A DNA stretch of 64,000 nt from Phenylobacterium sp. (GTDB taxonomy: Bacteria > Pseudomonadota > Alphaproteobacteria > Caulobacterales > Caulobacteraceae). The position numbers and the translations under genes were made by a program. Numbering within the stretch: position 1 is the first letter of the stretch; every line of letters begins with the position of its first letter. Positions 51,254-59,218 of this stretch are shown here, in pieces. The notes beneath the pieces are model-generated. The model worked only from the letters and a program-made list of their open reading frames with translations, did no database searches and had not been told where the DNA came from. The stretch lies in assembly GCF_016793225.1 (NCBI RefSeq), contig NZ_JAEUMN010000143.1, positions 36,206 to 100,205 of the forward strand, written 5' to 3'.

Positions 51254-51302
51254 GCTCCCCCCAAGGGGGAGCTCGCGAAGCGAGAGGGGGCGCCGCCCCC
51301 TC
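51254..51302. repeat. Three consecutive hairpins between convergent genes
   Basis: Stem 1 pairs GCTCCCCC with GGGGGAGC, stem 2 pairs CTCGC with GCGAG, and stem 3 pairs GAGGGGGC with GCCCCCTC; each has a 3-base loop. The cluster sits between the BamF-like and TraB/GumN stops. It looks like a dispersed REP-type element of Caulobacterales that may double as a bidirectional terminator. Confidence 0.7.
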
Positions 51303-51343
51303 GACGCCCTCATCCGCGTGACGATGCCTGGTCAACCGCCCGG

Positions 51344-52300
51344 CTAGTCCTCGCCCGGCGTCTTGACCGTGTGACCGGCGGCCCGAAGGCGGTCGAGGAC
51401 TCCGCCCTGCGCGAGCAGCGGGCGCAACTGCACCAGCACGATCGCGTGGCCGGGCTGCTTCAGGGCGTTGGTGATGGCGGCGGCCGTGTCGGCCTTGGTG
51501 CGCTCGTCGTAGCTGCGGCCGCCCGCGACGGCCGACAGGCAGCGCTCGTAGGTCCGCTCGTTGTTGAGGGCGCCGGCCACGTCGCCCTCGGCCCAGGCCC
51601 GCGCCGCCGCGAGCGTCACGCCGGGTCCGGCCTCGGCCTGCTGAAGCACTTCCTCGAAGCACATGCGGCCCACCGAGGCGGGTGTGCGGATGATGCCGCC
51701 CAGCTGTCCGCCCAGGTCGTAGCTCTTTTCGACCACCTTTAAGCGGCGCTGCTGCGCCAGGTAGCGGACGAGCTTGGCGGGATCCATGTTGGTGAGCTCG
51801 TTGCGGTCCCGGTAGTCGATGGCGAGCTGGACGCCGGCCGCGAGCGGGTTGCTCGTGGGGTAGTGTCGCGCGTCCTGACCCAGCCGCGTGCGGACGGCGA
51901 CGAAGCGGGCGCGGGTCGCCGGATCGAGCCGCTCCTCGTAGGGACCGCCGGTTCGCAGCCGCATCAGGTTGAACGCCGTGCCCAGTGAGCCCGCGGCCTT
52001 CGCGCGGACGTTGACGAACGGCAGGACCACCATGTTGGCCCCCTGCAGCCGGCGCTCGAAGATCGACCGGTCCCACTGCATGCGCTTGGGCGCCAGCGAG
52101 GGCACGCCCAGGACGTAGACGGTGGTGTCGGCGTCCTGCACCCGCCACCACGCCGGGCCGGGCAGCCGGCCGCGGACCACCAGTTCCTCGACCAGGGTGG
52201 CGTCGGGATCGTCGGCGGGCGGCGCCGCCGGGGCCTGGGACTGCGCGGGAAGCGCGCAGAGGGCGATCGCCGCGGCCAGGATCAGGGCTCGATTCAGCAC
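51344..52300 (-). CDS. TraB/GumN-family protein, degenerate
   Basis: About 318 residues with a signal peptide (ALILAAAIALCALPAQS) and a TraB/GumN (Tiki-like) fold: WRVQDADTTVYVLGVPSLAP, RMQWDRSIFERRLQGA, ERTYERCLSAVAGGRSYDERTKADTAAAITNALKQPGHAIVLVQLRPLLAQGG. In active members the first core strand ends GxxH and the C-terminal strand has another GxxH; here they read GVPS and QLRP, so both histidines are missing. It is therefore probably non-catalytic. The GTG start is preceded by AAGGAG. It is divergent from mutL. Confidence 0.8.
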   Translation of the reverse strand: MLNRALILAAAIALCALPAQSQAPAAPPADDPDATLVEELVVRGRLPGPAWWRVQDADTTVYVLGVPSLAPKRMQWDRSIFERRLQGANMVVLPFVNVRAKAAGSLGTAFNLMRLRTGGPYEERLDPATRARFVAVRTRLGQDARHYPTSNPLAAGVQLAIDYRDRNELTNMDPAKLVRYLAQQRRLKVVEKSYDLGGQLGGIIRTPASVGRMCFEEVLQQAEAGPGVTLAAARAWAEGDVAGALNNERTYERCLSAVAGGRSYDERTKADTAAAITNALKQPGHAIVLVQLRPLLAQGGVLDRLRAAGHTVKTPGED

Positions 52301-52348
52301 GGACAGAAGGCTCCTTGGAATCGTACTATGTAGATACGAAGCGCCGAC

Positions 52349-54187
52349 ATGCCGATCCGCCGCCTCCCGCCCGAGCTCATCAACCGCATCGCCGCCGGGG
52401 AGGTGGTGGAGCGCCCCGCCAGCGCGGTCAAGGAGCTGGTGGAGAACGCGCTGGACGCCGGCGCGCGCGAGGTCCAGGTCCAGGCCGACGGCGGCGGCCT
52501 CAGCCGCATCCTCGTCGCCGATGACGGCGGCGGCCTGACGGCGGCCGAGCTGCCGCTGGCGGTGGAGCGCCACGCGACCTCCAAGCTCGCGCCCGACGAT
52601 GCGGGCGACTACGACCTCCTGCGCATCGCCACCCTTGGGTTCCGCGGCGAGGCCCTGCCGTCCATCGGCTCGGTCGCGCGGCTTTCGATCACCAGCCGCG
52701 CCCGGGGCGCCGCGGACGCCTATGCGATCTTCGTGGACGGCGGCGCCGTGGGCGCGGTGTCGCCGGCGGCGTTCCCCGGTCCGCACGGGGCGCGGGTGGA
52801 GGTGCGCGACCTCTTCTATGCGACGCCCGCCCGGCTGAAGTTCATGAAGTCCGAGCGGGCCGAGAGCCAGGCCATCGCCGAGGAGCTGAAGCGCCAGGCC
52901 ATGGCGCACGAGGCCGTCGGCTTCTCGCTCGACCTCGACGGACGCCGCAGCCTGCGCCTGCCCGCCGAGGCGTCGGGCGACGAGGGCCGACTGGCGCGTC
53001 TGGGCGCCGTGATGGGCCGGGAGTTCTCGGAGAACGCGCTGCTCATCGACCACGAGCGCGAGGGCGTGCGCCTGTCCGGCTATGCGGGCCTGCCCACCTA
53101 CAACCGCGGCAACGCCGCCCACCAGTACCTGTTCGTGAACGGCCGGCCGGTGCGCGACCGGCTGCTGCAGGGGGCGCTGCGGGGCGCCTATGCCGACTTC
53201 CTGGCGCGCGACCGCCACCCGGCGTGCGCGCTCTACATCGAGCTCGATCCCGCGCTCGTGGACGTCAATGTGCACCCGGCCAAGGCCGAGGTGCGCTTCC
53301 GTGACCCTGGCCTGGTGCGGGGGCTGATCGTGAGCGGGCTGCGGCATTCGCTGGCCAGCGCCGGTCACCGGGCGTCGACGACCGTGTCCATGGCCGCGCT
53401 GGGCGGCTTCCGGCCGCAGGCCTTTCCGCCGCCCCGGCCCTCGGGCGCCGGGTTCTCGGCCTGGTCTGCGGGCGGCTGGACGCCGAACGCCGCAGTCGCC
53501 GTCGCCCAGGCCATCCCCGGTCTCGCGGCGTTGTCAGCCCGGGCCGAAGCGCCGGGTCCCGGGATGGCGGAGCCCGGGGCCCCGTCTCCGGCCCTCGATC
53601 CGGTGGACTTCCCGCTGGGAGCGGCGCGCGCCCAGGTGCACGAGACCTACATCGTGGCCCAGACCCGCGACGGCGTGGTCATCGTCGACCAGCATGCCGC
53701 GCACGAGCGGCTGGTCTACGAGCGCATGAAGGGCGAACTGGCCGAAGGCGGCGTCGCGCGCCAGGCCCTGCTGCTGCCCGAGGTGGTGGAGCTGGATCCG
53801 GCCGAGGCCGACCGCGTCCTGGCGCGCGCCGACGAGCTCGCGGCCCTGGGCCTCTCCATCGAGAGCTTCGGGCCAGGCGCGGTGCTGGTGCGCGAGGTCC
53901 CCGCGCTGCTGGGCGAAACCGACGCGGCGGGCCTGATCCGCGACATCGCCGACGACCTCGCCGAGAACGGCCAGGCCCTGGCGCTGAAGGAGCGGCTCGA
54001 GGACGTCTGCTCGACCATGGCCTGCCACGGCTCGGTCCGCGCCGGCCGCCGGCTCAGCGCGCCCGAGATGAACGCCCTGCTGCGCCAGATGGAGGCCACG
54101 CCCCACTCCGGCCAGTGCAACCACGGACGCCCCACCTACGTGGAGCTCAAGCTCGCCGACATCGAGCGGCTGTTCGGACGCCGATGA
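52349..54187 (+). CDS. mutL: DNA mismatch repair protein MutL
   Basis: A 612-residue protein. The N-terminal GHKL ATPase has [30 protein letters not shown] (motif I), VADDGGGL (motif II) and [16 protein letters not shown] (motif III). The C-terminal domain carries the nicking endonuclease motif [12 protein letters not shown], matching DQHA-x2-E-x4-E of MutH-less bacteria, with [13 protein letters not shown] and [11 protein letters not shown]. It ends overlapping the methyltransferase start by four bases. Confidence 0.97.
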   Translation: MPIRRLPPELINRIAAGEVVERPASAVKELVENALDAGAREVQVQADGGGLSRILVADDGGGLTAAELPLAVERHATSKLAPDDAGDYDLLRIATLGFRGEALPSIGSVARLSITSRARGAADAYAIFVDGGAVGAVSPAAFPGPHGARVEVRDLFYATPARLKFMKSERAESQAIAEELKRQAMAHEAVGFSLDLDGRRSLRLPAEASGDEGRLARLGAVMGREFSENALLIDHEREGVRLSGYAGLPTYNRGNAAHQYLFVNGRPVRDRLLQGALRGAYADFLARDRHPACALYIELDPALVDVNVHPAKAEVRFRDPGLVRGLIVSGLRHSLASAGHRASTTVSMAALGGFRPQAFPPPRPSGAGFSAWSAGGWTPNAAVAVAQAIPGLAALSARAEAPGPGMAEPGAPSPALDPVDFPLGAARAQVHETYIVAQTRDGVVIVDQHAAHERLVYERMKGELAEGGVARQALLLPEVVELDPAEADRVLARADELAALGLSIESFGPGAVLVREVPALLGETDAAGLIRDIADDLAENGQALALKERLEDVCSTMACHGSVRAGRRLSAPEMNALLRQMEATPHSGQCNHGRPTYVELKLADIERLFGRR

Positions 54188-54996
54188 GCGCCGCGGCGGT
54201 CCGGCCCGATCTGACCGCAAGACTCCGGCCTCCGGATCGAGCGCCCGTTCCGTGCAAGGTCTGCGGTGGCGAGGCGGCCCTGTTCGGCGTGCTCGACTTC
54301 AACCGCAACTGCGTTGAGGAGCGCGGCGGCCGGCTGCCGCTCGCCGGGGTCCCAATCTACTACCGCCGGTGCCGGGGCTGCGGCCTGGTGTTCACCGACG
54401 CCTTCGACGCCTGGAGCCACGACGACTTTCGCGCGCACATCTACAACGACGCCTACGCCGAGGTGGACCCGGACAGCGAGGAGACCCGGCCCATCCAGAA
54501 CGCGCGCTGGGTCACGGCGCGCCTCGGGCCGGGCCTCCAGGGCCGCCGGGTGCTGGACTATGGCGGCGGCGGCGGACGGTTCTGCGCCGAGCTGCGCGCG
54601 GCAGGCCTGGCGTGCGAGACCTACGATCCGATCTACCCCGAGACGGGCGGACGTCCCGAGGGGCGGTTCGAACTGGTCACCTGCTTCGAGACCCTGGAGC
54701 ACCTGCCGGACCCGCGGGGCGGAGCCGCCGACCTCGCCGCGCTCACGGCCGACGACGGCGTGATCTTCTTCTCGACGCTGGTGCAGCCGGCCGACTTCGA
54801 CCGGCGCGGCCTCTCCTGGTGGTACATCGGCCCCCGGAATGGCCACATCACCCTGTACTCACGGCACGCGCTGGCGCTCCTGTGGCGTGGCCTGGGCTTC
54901 TCCGTCGCGTCGTTCAACGACAACCTGCACATGGCCTTCCGCGACGCGGAGCCGCCGGCCTTCGTGCGCGAGGCGTTCAAGCCGCGGGCGGGATAG
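54184..54996 (+). CDS. SAM-dependent methyltransferase with N-terminal Cys cluster
   Basis: A 270-residue class I methyltransferase. An N-terminal zinc-ribbon-like pair (CKVCGGEA and [12 protein letters not shown], about residues 23-70) precedes the SAM motif [39 protein letters not shown] is the second-half signature. The substrate is unknown; proteins of this form often modify sugars or small molecules. It is coupled to mutL by an ATGA overlap. Confidence 0.86.
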   Translation: MSAAAVRPDLTARLRPPDRAPVPCKVCGGEAALFGVLDFNRNCVEERGGRLPLAGVPIYYRRCRGCGLVFTDAFDAWSHDDFRAHIYNDAYAEVDPDSEETRPIQNARWVTARLGPGLQGRRVLDYGGGGGRFCAELRAAGLACETYDPIYPETGGRPEGRFELVTCFETLEHLPDPRGGAADLAALTADDGVIFFSTLVQPADFDRRGLSWWYIGPRNGHITLYSRHALALLWRGLGFSVASFNDNLHMAFRDAEPPAFVREAFKPRAG

Positions 54997-55018
54997 CCGG
55001 TCCGCGGAGTCAGGGGTC

Positions 55019-55924
55019 TCAGGGCGACGCGACGGGCCCGTCCAGCCGGGACCACTCCTCGAACGAGCCGTCATAGAGCAGGGCGTCGATGCCGAGCTTG
55101 CGGGCGGCGAAGAGCGTGGCGGTGGCCTGCTGGCCCACGTGGCAGTAGACGATGACCTTGTCGCCCGGCTTCACCCCGGCGGCCTTGAAGCGGGCCGCGA
55201 TCTCGGCCTCGCTCGCCAGCTTCAGGTCCGGGGTCGTGACCGAGGTGAAGGGCACGCTGCGCGCGCCCGCCACATGCCCGGTCTTGTGCGGCCGCGCGGG
55301 CGAGCCGCCGGTGCGCTGGCCCGTGTAGAACTCGGGCGTGCGGGCGTCGACGATCGTGTAGCCCGGGGCCGAGAGGTGCGCCTTTACGAACGCCGCGTCC
55401 GCCACGAGCGGCCGATAGCGGATCGGCGACAGCTTGCCGGGCTTCGCCGGCGCGGGCGCGGCCGTCTCGAGCGCCCGGCCCTCCGCGGCCCACGCCGCCG
55501 TCCCGCCCTCGAGCAGGGTGGTCCGCGCGCCCAGGCCCGCGGCGTCGAGGGTGAAGACCACCCGCGTGGCCGACTGGATGCCTTCCTTGGTCGGGACCAC
55601 GACGATGCGGGAGCGGTCCGACACGCCCAGGGACGCCAGCCTGGCGCGCAGCGCTTCCGGCTCCGGAAGCTGCAGCGTCAACGCCTCGCCGCCCATGGGC
55701 GCGGCGATGTCGGCGAGGCTGAGCAGCCGCGCGCCCGGAATGTGGCCCGCCTCGTAGCCGGCGCGGTCGCCCACCTGCAGGACGACGACGTCGCCCCTCG
55801 CCAGCGCCTTCGCCAGCGCGGCCGGCGTGGTCGTCAGGCCCGCCCCCTTCGCAGCCGCCGCCGGACCTGCCGCCGTCGCCGCCAGCAACGCGGCCATGGC
55901 CGCCGCGCAAGTGCTCGTCCGCAT
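55019..55924 (-). CDS. Exported two-domain rhodanese (sulfurtransferase)
   Basis: A 301-residue protein with a signal peptide (AAMAALLAATAAGPAAA). The N-terminal rhodanese domain has PTKEGIQSATRV in the active-loop position and lacks the Cys. The C-terminal domain has the active loop YCHVGQQAT. Two-domain rhodaneses transfer sulfane sulfur from thiosulfate or 3-mercaptopyruvate to an acceptor. The start follows AGGAGACC. The serine hydrolase gene lies 11 bases upstream on the same strand, suggesting an operon. Confidence 0.9.
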   Translation of the reverse strand: MRTSTCAAAMAALLAATAAGPAAAAKGAGLTTTPAALAKALARGDVVVLQVGDRAGYEAGHIPGARLLSLADIAAPMGGEALTLQLPEPEALRARLASLGVSDRSRIVVVPTKEGIQSATRVVFTLDAAGLGARTTLLEGGTAAWAAEGRALETAAPAPAKPGKLSPIRYRPLVADAAFVKAHLSAPGYTIVDARTPEFYTGQRTGGSPARPHKTGHVAGARSVPFTSVTTPDLKLASEAEIAARFKAAGVKPGDKVIVYCHVGQQATATLFAARKLGIDALLYDGSFEEWSRLDGPVASP

Positions 55925-55935
55925 CGTCCGGTCTC

Positions 55936-57216
55936 CTATCGGGCCGCCGCGCCCGGCGTGGCGAGGGCGTCGTAGATCCATGCGCGGTTCTTGCGCTGGT
56001 ACTCCATCGCCGCCTCGCGGGCCTGCACCATGAAGATCATGAAGACCTCGTTCTTCGGGTCGACCCAGAACTCGGTGCCGGCGATGCCCCACCACGAGAA
56101 CGTGCCCTTGCCCGGACGCTGGACGGTGTCGTCGTTCACCAGGCTGAAGCCGAGGCCGAAGCCCATGCCGGGCCCCGGGAAGAACAGTCCCGCCCGCCGG
56201 ATCTCGGGCGTCGTCTCGTCCTGCCGCATGCGCGCGAGCGTCTCGGGCTTGAGGATGCGGACGCCCTTGTAGGTCCCCTCGCCCGCCAGCATCAACACGA
56301 AGCGCAGGTAGTCCTCGGCGGTCGACGACAGGCCGCCCCCGGCCGACAGCATCGGCGTGGGCTTGGCGTAGTCGTAGTACATGAAGGGCTCGGGCGTCTT
56401 CGGCTCGGCGAACCGCGACCGCTTCGACTCGGGCTGGAAGAACGCGGTGTCGGTCATCCCCAGCGGGCCGGTGACGCGCTCGCGCACCAGCACGTCCAGG
56501 GTCTTGCCGCCGGCCGCCTCGGTCACCGCGCCCAGGATGTCGGTGGAGCGCGAGTAGAACCACGCCGCGCCCGGCTCGGTGCGCAGCGGCAGCCTCGCCA
56601 CCACCTTGGCGTACTCGCGCGCCGTGAGGTCGTTGCGGTTCTCACCCCCCGCGGCCCAGGCCTTGGCGATCGGCGCGTTCGGCTGGATGAAGCCGTAGAT
56701 GAGCCCCGAGGTGTGGCTCATCAGGTGCCGCACCAGCATCGGCTTCGTCGCGGGCCGCGTCGTGCCGTCGGCCTGCCAGACGACGAGGTCCTTGTACTCC
56801 GGCAGGTACTTCGAGACCGGCGCGTCGAGGTCGAGCTTGCCCTCCTCGACCAGCGTCATGGCCACCACCGTCACCAGCGGCTTGGTCATCGAGAAGATGC
56901 GCCAGATGGTTTCCTCGTCGGGCGTCCGGGTCTGGCCCGGGCCCTGCACGCCGAAGCCCTCCTGGAAGACCACCTTGCCCTTGCGCCCCACCATCAGGTA
57001 GGCGCCGGCGATCTTCCCCGAGGCCACGTCGGCCTTCAGGCCCTGGCGCGCGGCGTCCAGTTTCGCCGGATCGAAGCCCAGCGCCGCCGCGTCGCCTTTC
57101 ACGATCGACGACGCCTTCGCGTCCACCGCCCGGGTGGCGGCCAGGCCCGGTCCGGCCAGCGCCGTCGCCGCCACGGCCGCCAGCAGCGCCCGCCGGGCCA
57201 TCCTCATCGTCAGCAT
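55936..57216 (-). CDS. Serine hydrolase, beta-lactamase class C/esterase type
   Basis: A 426-residue exported protein with a signal peptide (RMARRALLAAVAATALAGPGLAA). The catalytic SxxK is SMTK in IWRIFSMTKPLVTVVAM. The usual YxN position is taken by YSR (AAWFYSRSTDILGAV), as in EstB-like esterases. It probably acts as an esterase or D-Ala peptidase-like enzyme rather than a resistance beta-lactamase. It precedes the rhodanese gene by 11 bases and follows the crotonase gene by 42. Confidence 0.9.
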   Translation of the reverse strand: MLTMRMARRALLAAVAATALAGPGLAATRAVDAKASSIVKGDAAALGFDPAKLDAARQGLKADVASGKIAGAYLMVGRKGKVVFQEGFGVQGPGQTRTPDEETIWRIFSMTKPLVTVVAMTLVEEGKLDLDAPVSKYLPEYKDLVVWQADGTTRPATKPMLVRHLMSHTSGLIYGFIQPNAPIAKAWAAGGENRNDLTAREYAKVVARLPLRTEPGAAWFYSRSTDILGAVTEAAGGKTLDVLVRERVTGPLGMTDTAFFQPESKRSRFAEPKTPEPFMYYDYAKPTPMLSAGGGLSSTAEDYLRFVLMLAGEGTYKGVRILKPETLARMRQDETTPEIRRAGLFFPGPGMGFGLGFSLVNDDTVQRPGKGTFSWWGIAGTEFWVDPKNEVFMIFMVQAREAAMEYQRKNRAWIYDALATPGAAAR

Positions 57217-57258
57217 CTCTTCCCCCCGCGCCTCAGGCGCCCTGATGACCGCGCTCGC

Positions 57259-58053
57259 CTACCTGCCCACGAACACCGGCTTGCGCTTCTCGAAGAAGGC
57301 CTTGCGGGCCTCCTGGGCGTCCTCGCTGCCGAAGGCGATGCGGATGTTGCCGACCTCGTAGCGGAGCTGCTGCTCCATGTCGTTCGACTCCATCGCCTTC
57401 ACCAGCCCCCGCTTCAGCAGGCGCAGGGTGATCGGCGACCAGGCGCAGAGCTCCTGGCAGTATTCCGCCAGCCGGGCGTCGAACGTCTCGTCGTCGACCA
57501 CCTCGCCAGCCATCCCCCAGGCCAGGGCCTCGGCGCCGGTGACGGTGCGGTTCTCCATCATGAAGCGCAGGGCCTTCTCGTAGCCCATGGCCTGCGGCAG
57601 GGTGATGGTGAGGCCCGCGTCGGGAGAGCCGCCGATGCGGGTGTAGCCCGCCATGAGGCGGGCGCTGGAAGCGATCAGGCGCACGTCGGTGGACATGGCC
57701 AGCCCGAGGCCCGCGCCCACCGCCACGCCGTTGATCCCGCCCACCACCGGCTTGTCGCAGCGCTTGCGCATGGCCAGCAGGAAGTTGCCCACCCAGCCGA
57801 TGTCGTCGAGCTGGCTGTCCATGGCCGACTTGGGCGAGTAGCGGGGCGGGTTGGTGAGGTCGAGGCCCGCCGAGAAGGCGTCGCCCGTCCCGGTCAGCGC
57901 CACCACCCAGACATTGTCGTCCACGGCGGCGGCGTCGATCGCCCCGATCACCTTCCAGGCCAGCTCGGTCGACAGCGCATTCTTGTTGCGCGGACTGTTC
58001 AGGCGGATCGTCCGCACATGGCCGGCGTCCGACACGGTCACGATGTCCGACAT
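57259..58053 (-). CDS. Enoyl-CoA hydratase/isomerase family protein, PaaG-like
   Basis: A 264-residue crotonase-fold enzyme. The oxyanion segments are kept (FSAGLDLTN at about residue 60, and INGVAVGAGLGLAMSTDVRL at about 107), but neither catalytic glutamate of classical hydratases is in place. GGSPDAGLT resembles the SPD-G segment of ring- and delta-isomerases such as PaaG and of related isomerases. An isomerase role is likely. The start follows CAAGGGGAGGGACC. It has no close functional neighbours. Confidence 0.87.
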   Translation of the reverse strand: MSDIVTVSDAGHVRTIRLNSPRNKNALSTELAWKVIGAIDAAAVDDNVWVVALTGTGDAFSAGLDLTNPPRYSPKSAMDSQLDDIGWVGNFLLAMRKRCDKPVVGGINGVAVGAGLGLAMSTDVRLIASSARLMAGYTRIGGSPDAGLTITLPQAMGYEKALRFMMENRTVTGAEALAWGMAGEVVDDETFDARLAEYCQELCAWSPITLRLLKRGLVKAMESNDMEQQLRYEVGNIRIAFGSEDAQEARKAFFEKRKPVFVGR

Positions 58054-58132
58054 GGTCCCTCCCCTTGTTGTTCGGGGGGCAACCTAGCGCGACCGCGGTC
58101 CCCGGCGAAAGCCGCCTGCGACGCGAACCCGG

Positions 58133-58318
58133 TCAGCCCGCGCCGGCGGCGCGCTCGAAGGTCCCGACCAGCCGGTCCCCGCACCAGAGCTCGCGGGCCT
58201 CGTCCGGCGCGCGGGTTTGGGTGAACTCCGCCGCGGCCTCGTCATCCGGGCGGTCGAACCAGATGCCCCGCGCGATCATGCCGCTGGGACCCAGAACGTA
58301 GATCTTGTACTCGGCCAT
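58133..58318 (-). CDS. Small hypothetical protein
   Basis: A 61-residue protein (AEYKIYVLGPSGMIARGIWFDRPDDEAAAEFTQTRAPDEARELWCGDRLVG) with the pattern of short alphaproteobacterial proteins in which two strands and a helix are followed by a WxGxRLV strand. It is unnamed to me. A small independent gene. Confidence 0.62.
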   Translation of the reverse strand: MAEYKIYVLGPSGMIARGIWFDRPDDEAAAEFTQTRAPDEARELWCGDRLVGTFERAAGAG

Positions 58319-58442
58319 CGTCTCCCCCTGACCCATAGGGCGATATCCGATGGTCCAGCTTGCAGGATTCGCGCCATGCGCGAGTGTCTGCAACCGGCTC
58401 ATTCCGGGACAAGGGCGTAAGGCCGCCGACGGCGACCGCCGG

Positions 58443-59132
58443 CTATCCGGCGCGACGGAGCGCCGGCGCGGGCGTCACCAGGGCCTGGATGGCGTTCACA
58501 TAGGCCGCGACGTTCGCCCGTGCTGCCGCGACGCCGCCGACGCCCTGCGCCTCGAGCCCGCTCAGCCCGCCGCCGACCTCGAAGAGCGCGCGGAAGGCCT
58601 CCTTCTCGATCAGCGGGGTGGGCAGGATCTCGATGCCGCGCGCCTTCAGCTGCGCCACCACGGCGCCGAGCGAGCGCGGCTTCAGGGCCGCCGGCACGCG
58701 GCTCATGAGGCAGGCGTAGGGCAGGTCGTTGCCCTGCCGCTTGCCGAAGCTGGCCACCAGCTCGGACGCCTTGATCGCCTCCACCGCGTCCATCTGCGAG
58801 CCGGTCAGCGGCGTCACCACCGCGTCGAAGCGCAGCGCGGCGAAGACCATGGCCCCGCGCACGGACCCCTCGGTGTCGACGATCACCCAGTCCGGGCTGA
58901 GGCGGCGCGCCTCGGCCGCGGCCTCGCGGATGTCGGGCACGGTGGGCGCCGCGTGCACGGTCACGCCGTCGGGCCGGCCCGGCAGGCCGCCCCAGCGGAC
59001 CAGCGGCTTGTTGGGATCGGAATCGATCAGCGCCACCCGCGCGCCGCGCTCCGCCAGACCCAGGGCCAGGAGAAGCGCCGCGGTCGTCTTGCCCGCGCCC
59101 CCCTTCGGGCTGATGAACGCGATGTTCGGCAC
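58443..59132 (-). CDS. Orphan ParA/MinD-family ATPase
   Basis: A 229-residue P-loop ATPase. The deviant Walker A motif SPKGGAGKTT is at residues 8-17, with the signature lysine, and VALIDSDPNKPLVRW and WVIVDTEGSVRG follow. The GTG start fits. No parB or parS-like gene is nearby, so it is not the chromosome partition gene; relatives include plasmid ParA, MipZ and cluster-positioning ParA homologues. Chemotaxis or carboxysome partners are also absent here. Confidence 0.88.
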   Translation of the reverse strand: MPNIAFISPKGGAGKTTAALLLALGLAERGARVALIDSDPNKPLVRWGGLPGRPDGVTVHAAPTVPDIREAAAEARRLSPDWVIVDTEGSVRGAMVFAALRFDAVVTPLTGSQMDAVEAIKASELVASFGKRQGNDLPYACLMSRVPAALKPRSLGAVVAQLKARGIEILPTPLIEKEAFRALFEVGGGLSGLEAQGVGGVAAARANVAAYVNAIQALVTPAPALRRAG

Positions 59133-59218
59133 GAGTGAAGCCCCCTTGTCACCCGACTGACGTCACTGCGGACCAACATACAACACTCGGCGGATGATTC
59201 GACCCGCCTGCCGCAACG

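Noticed and set aside
57259-58053. Assigning this gene as a classical enoyl-CoA hydratase (paaF/fadB-like)
   Set aside because: Both catalytic glutamates are absent and the SPD-G segment fits isomerase-type members better.
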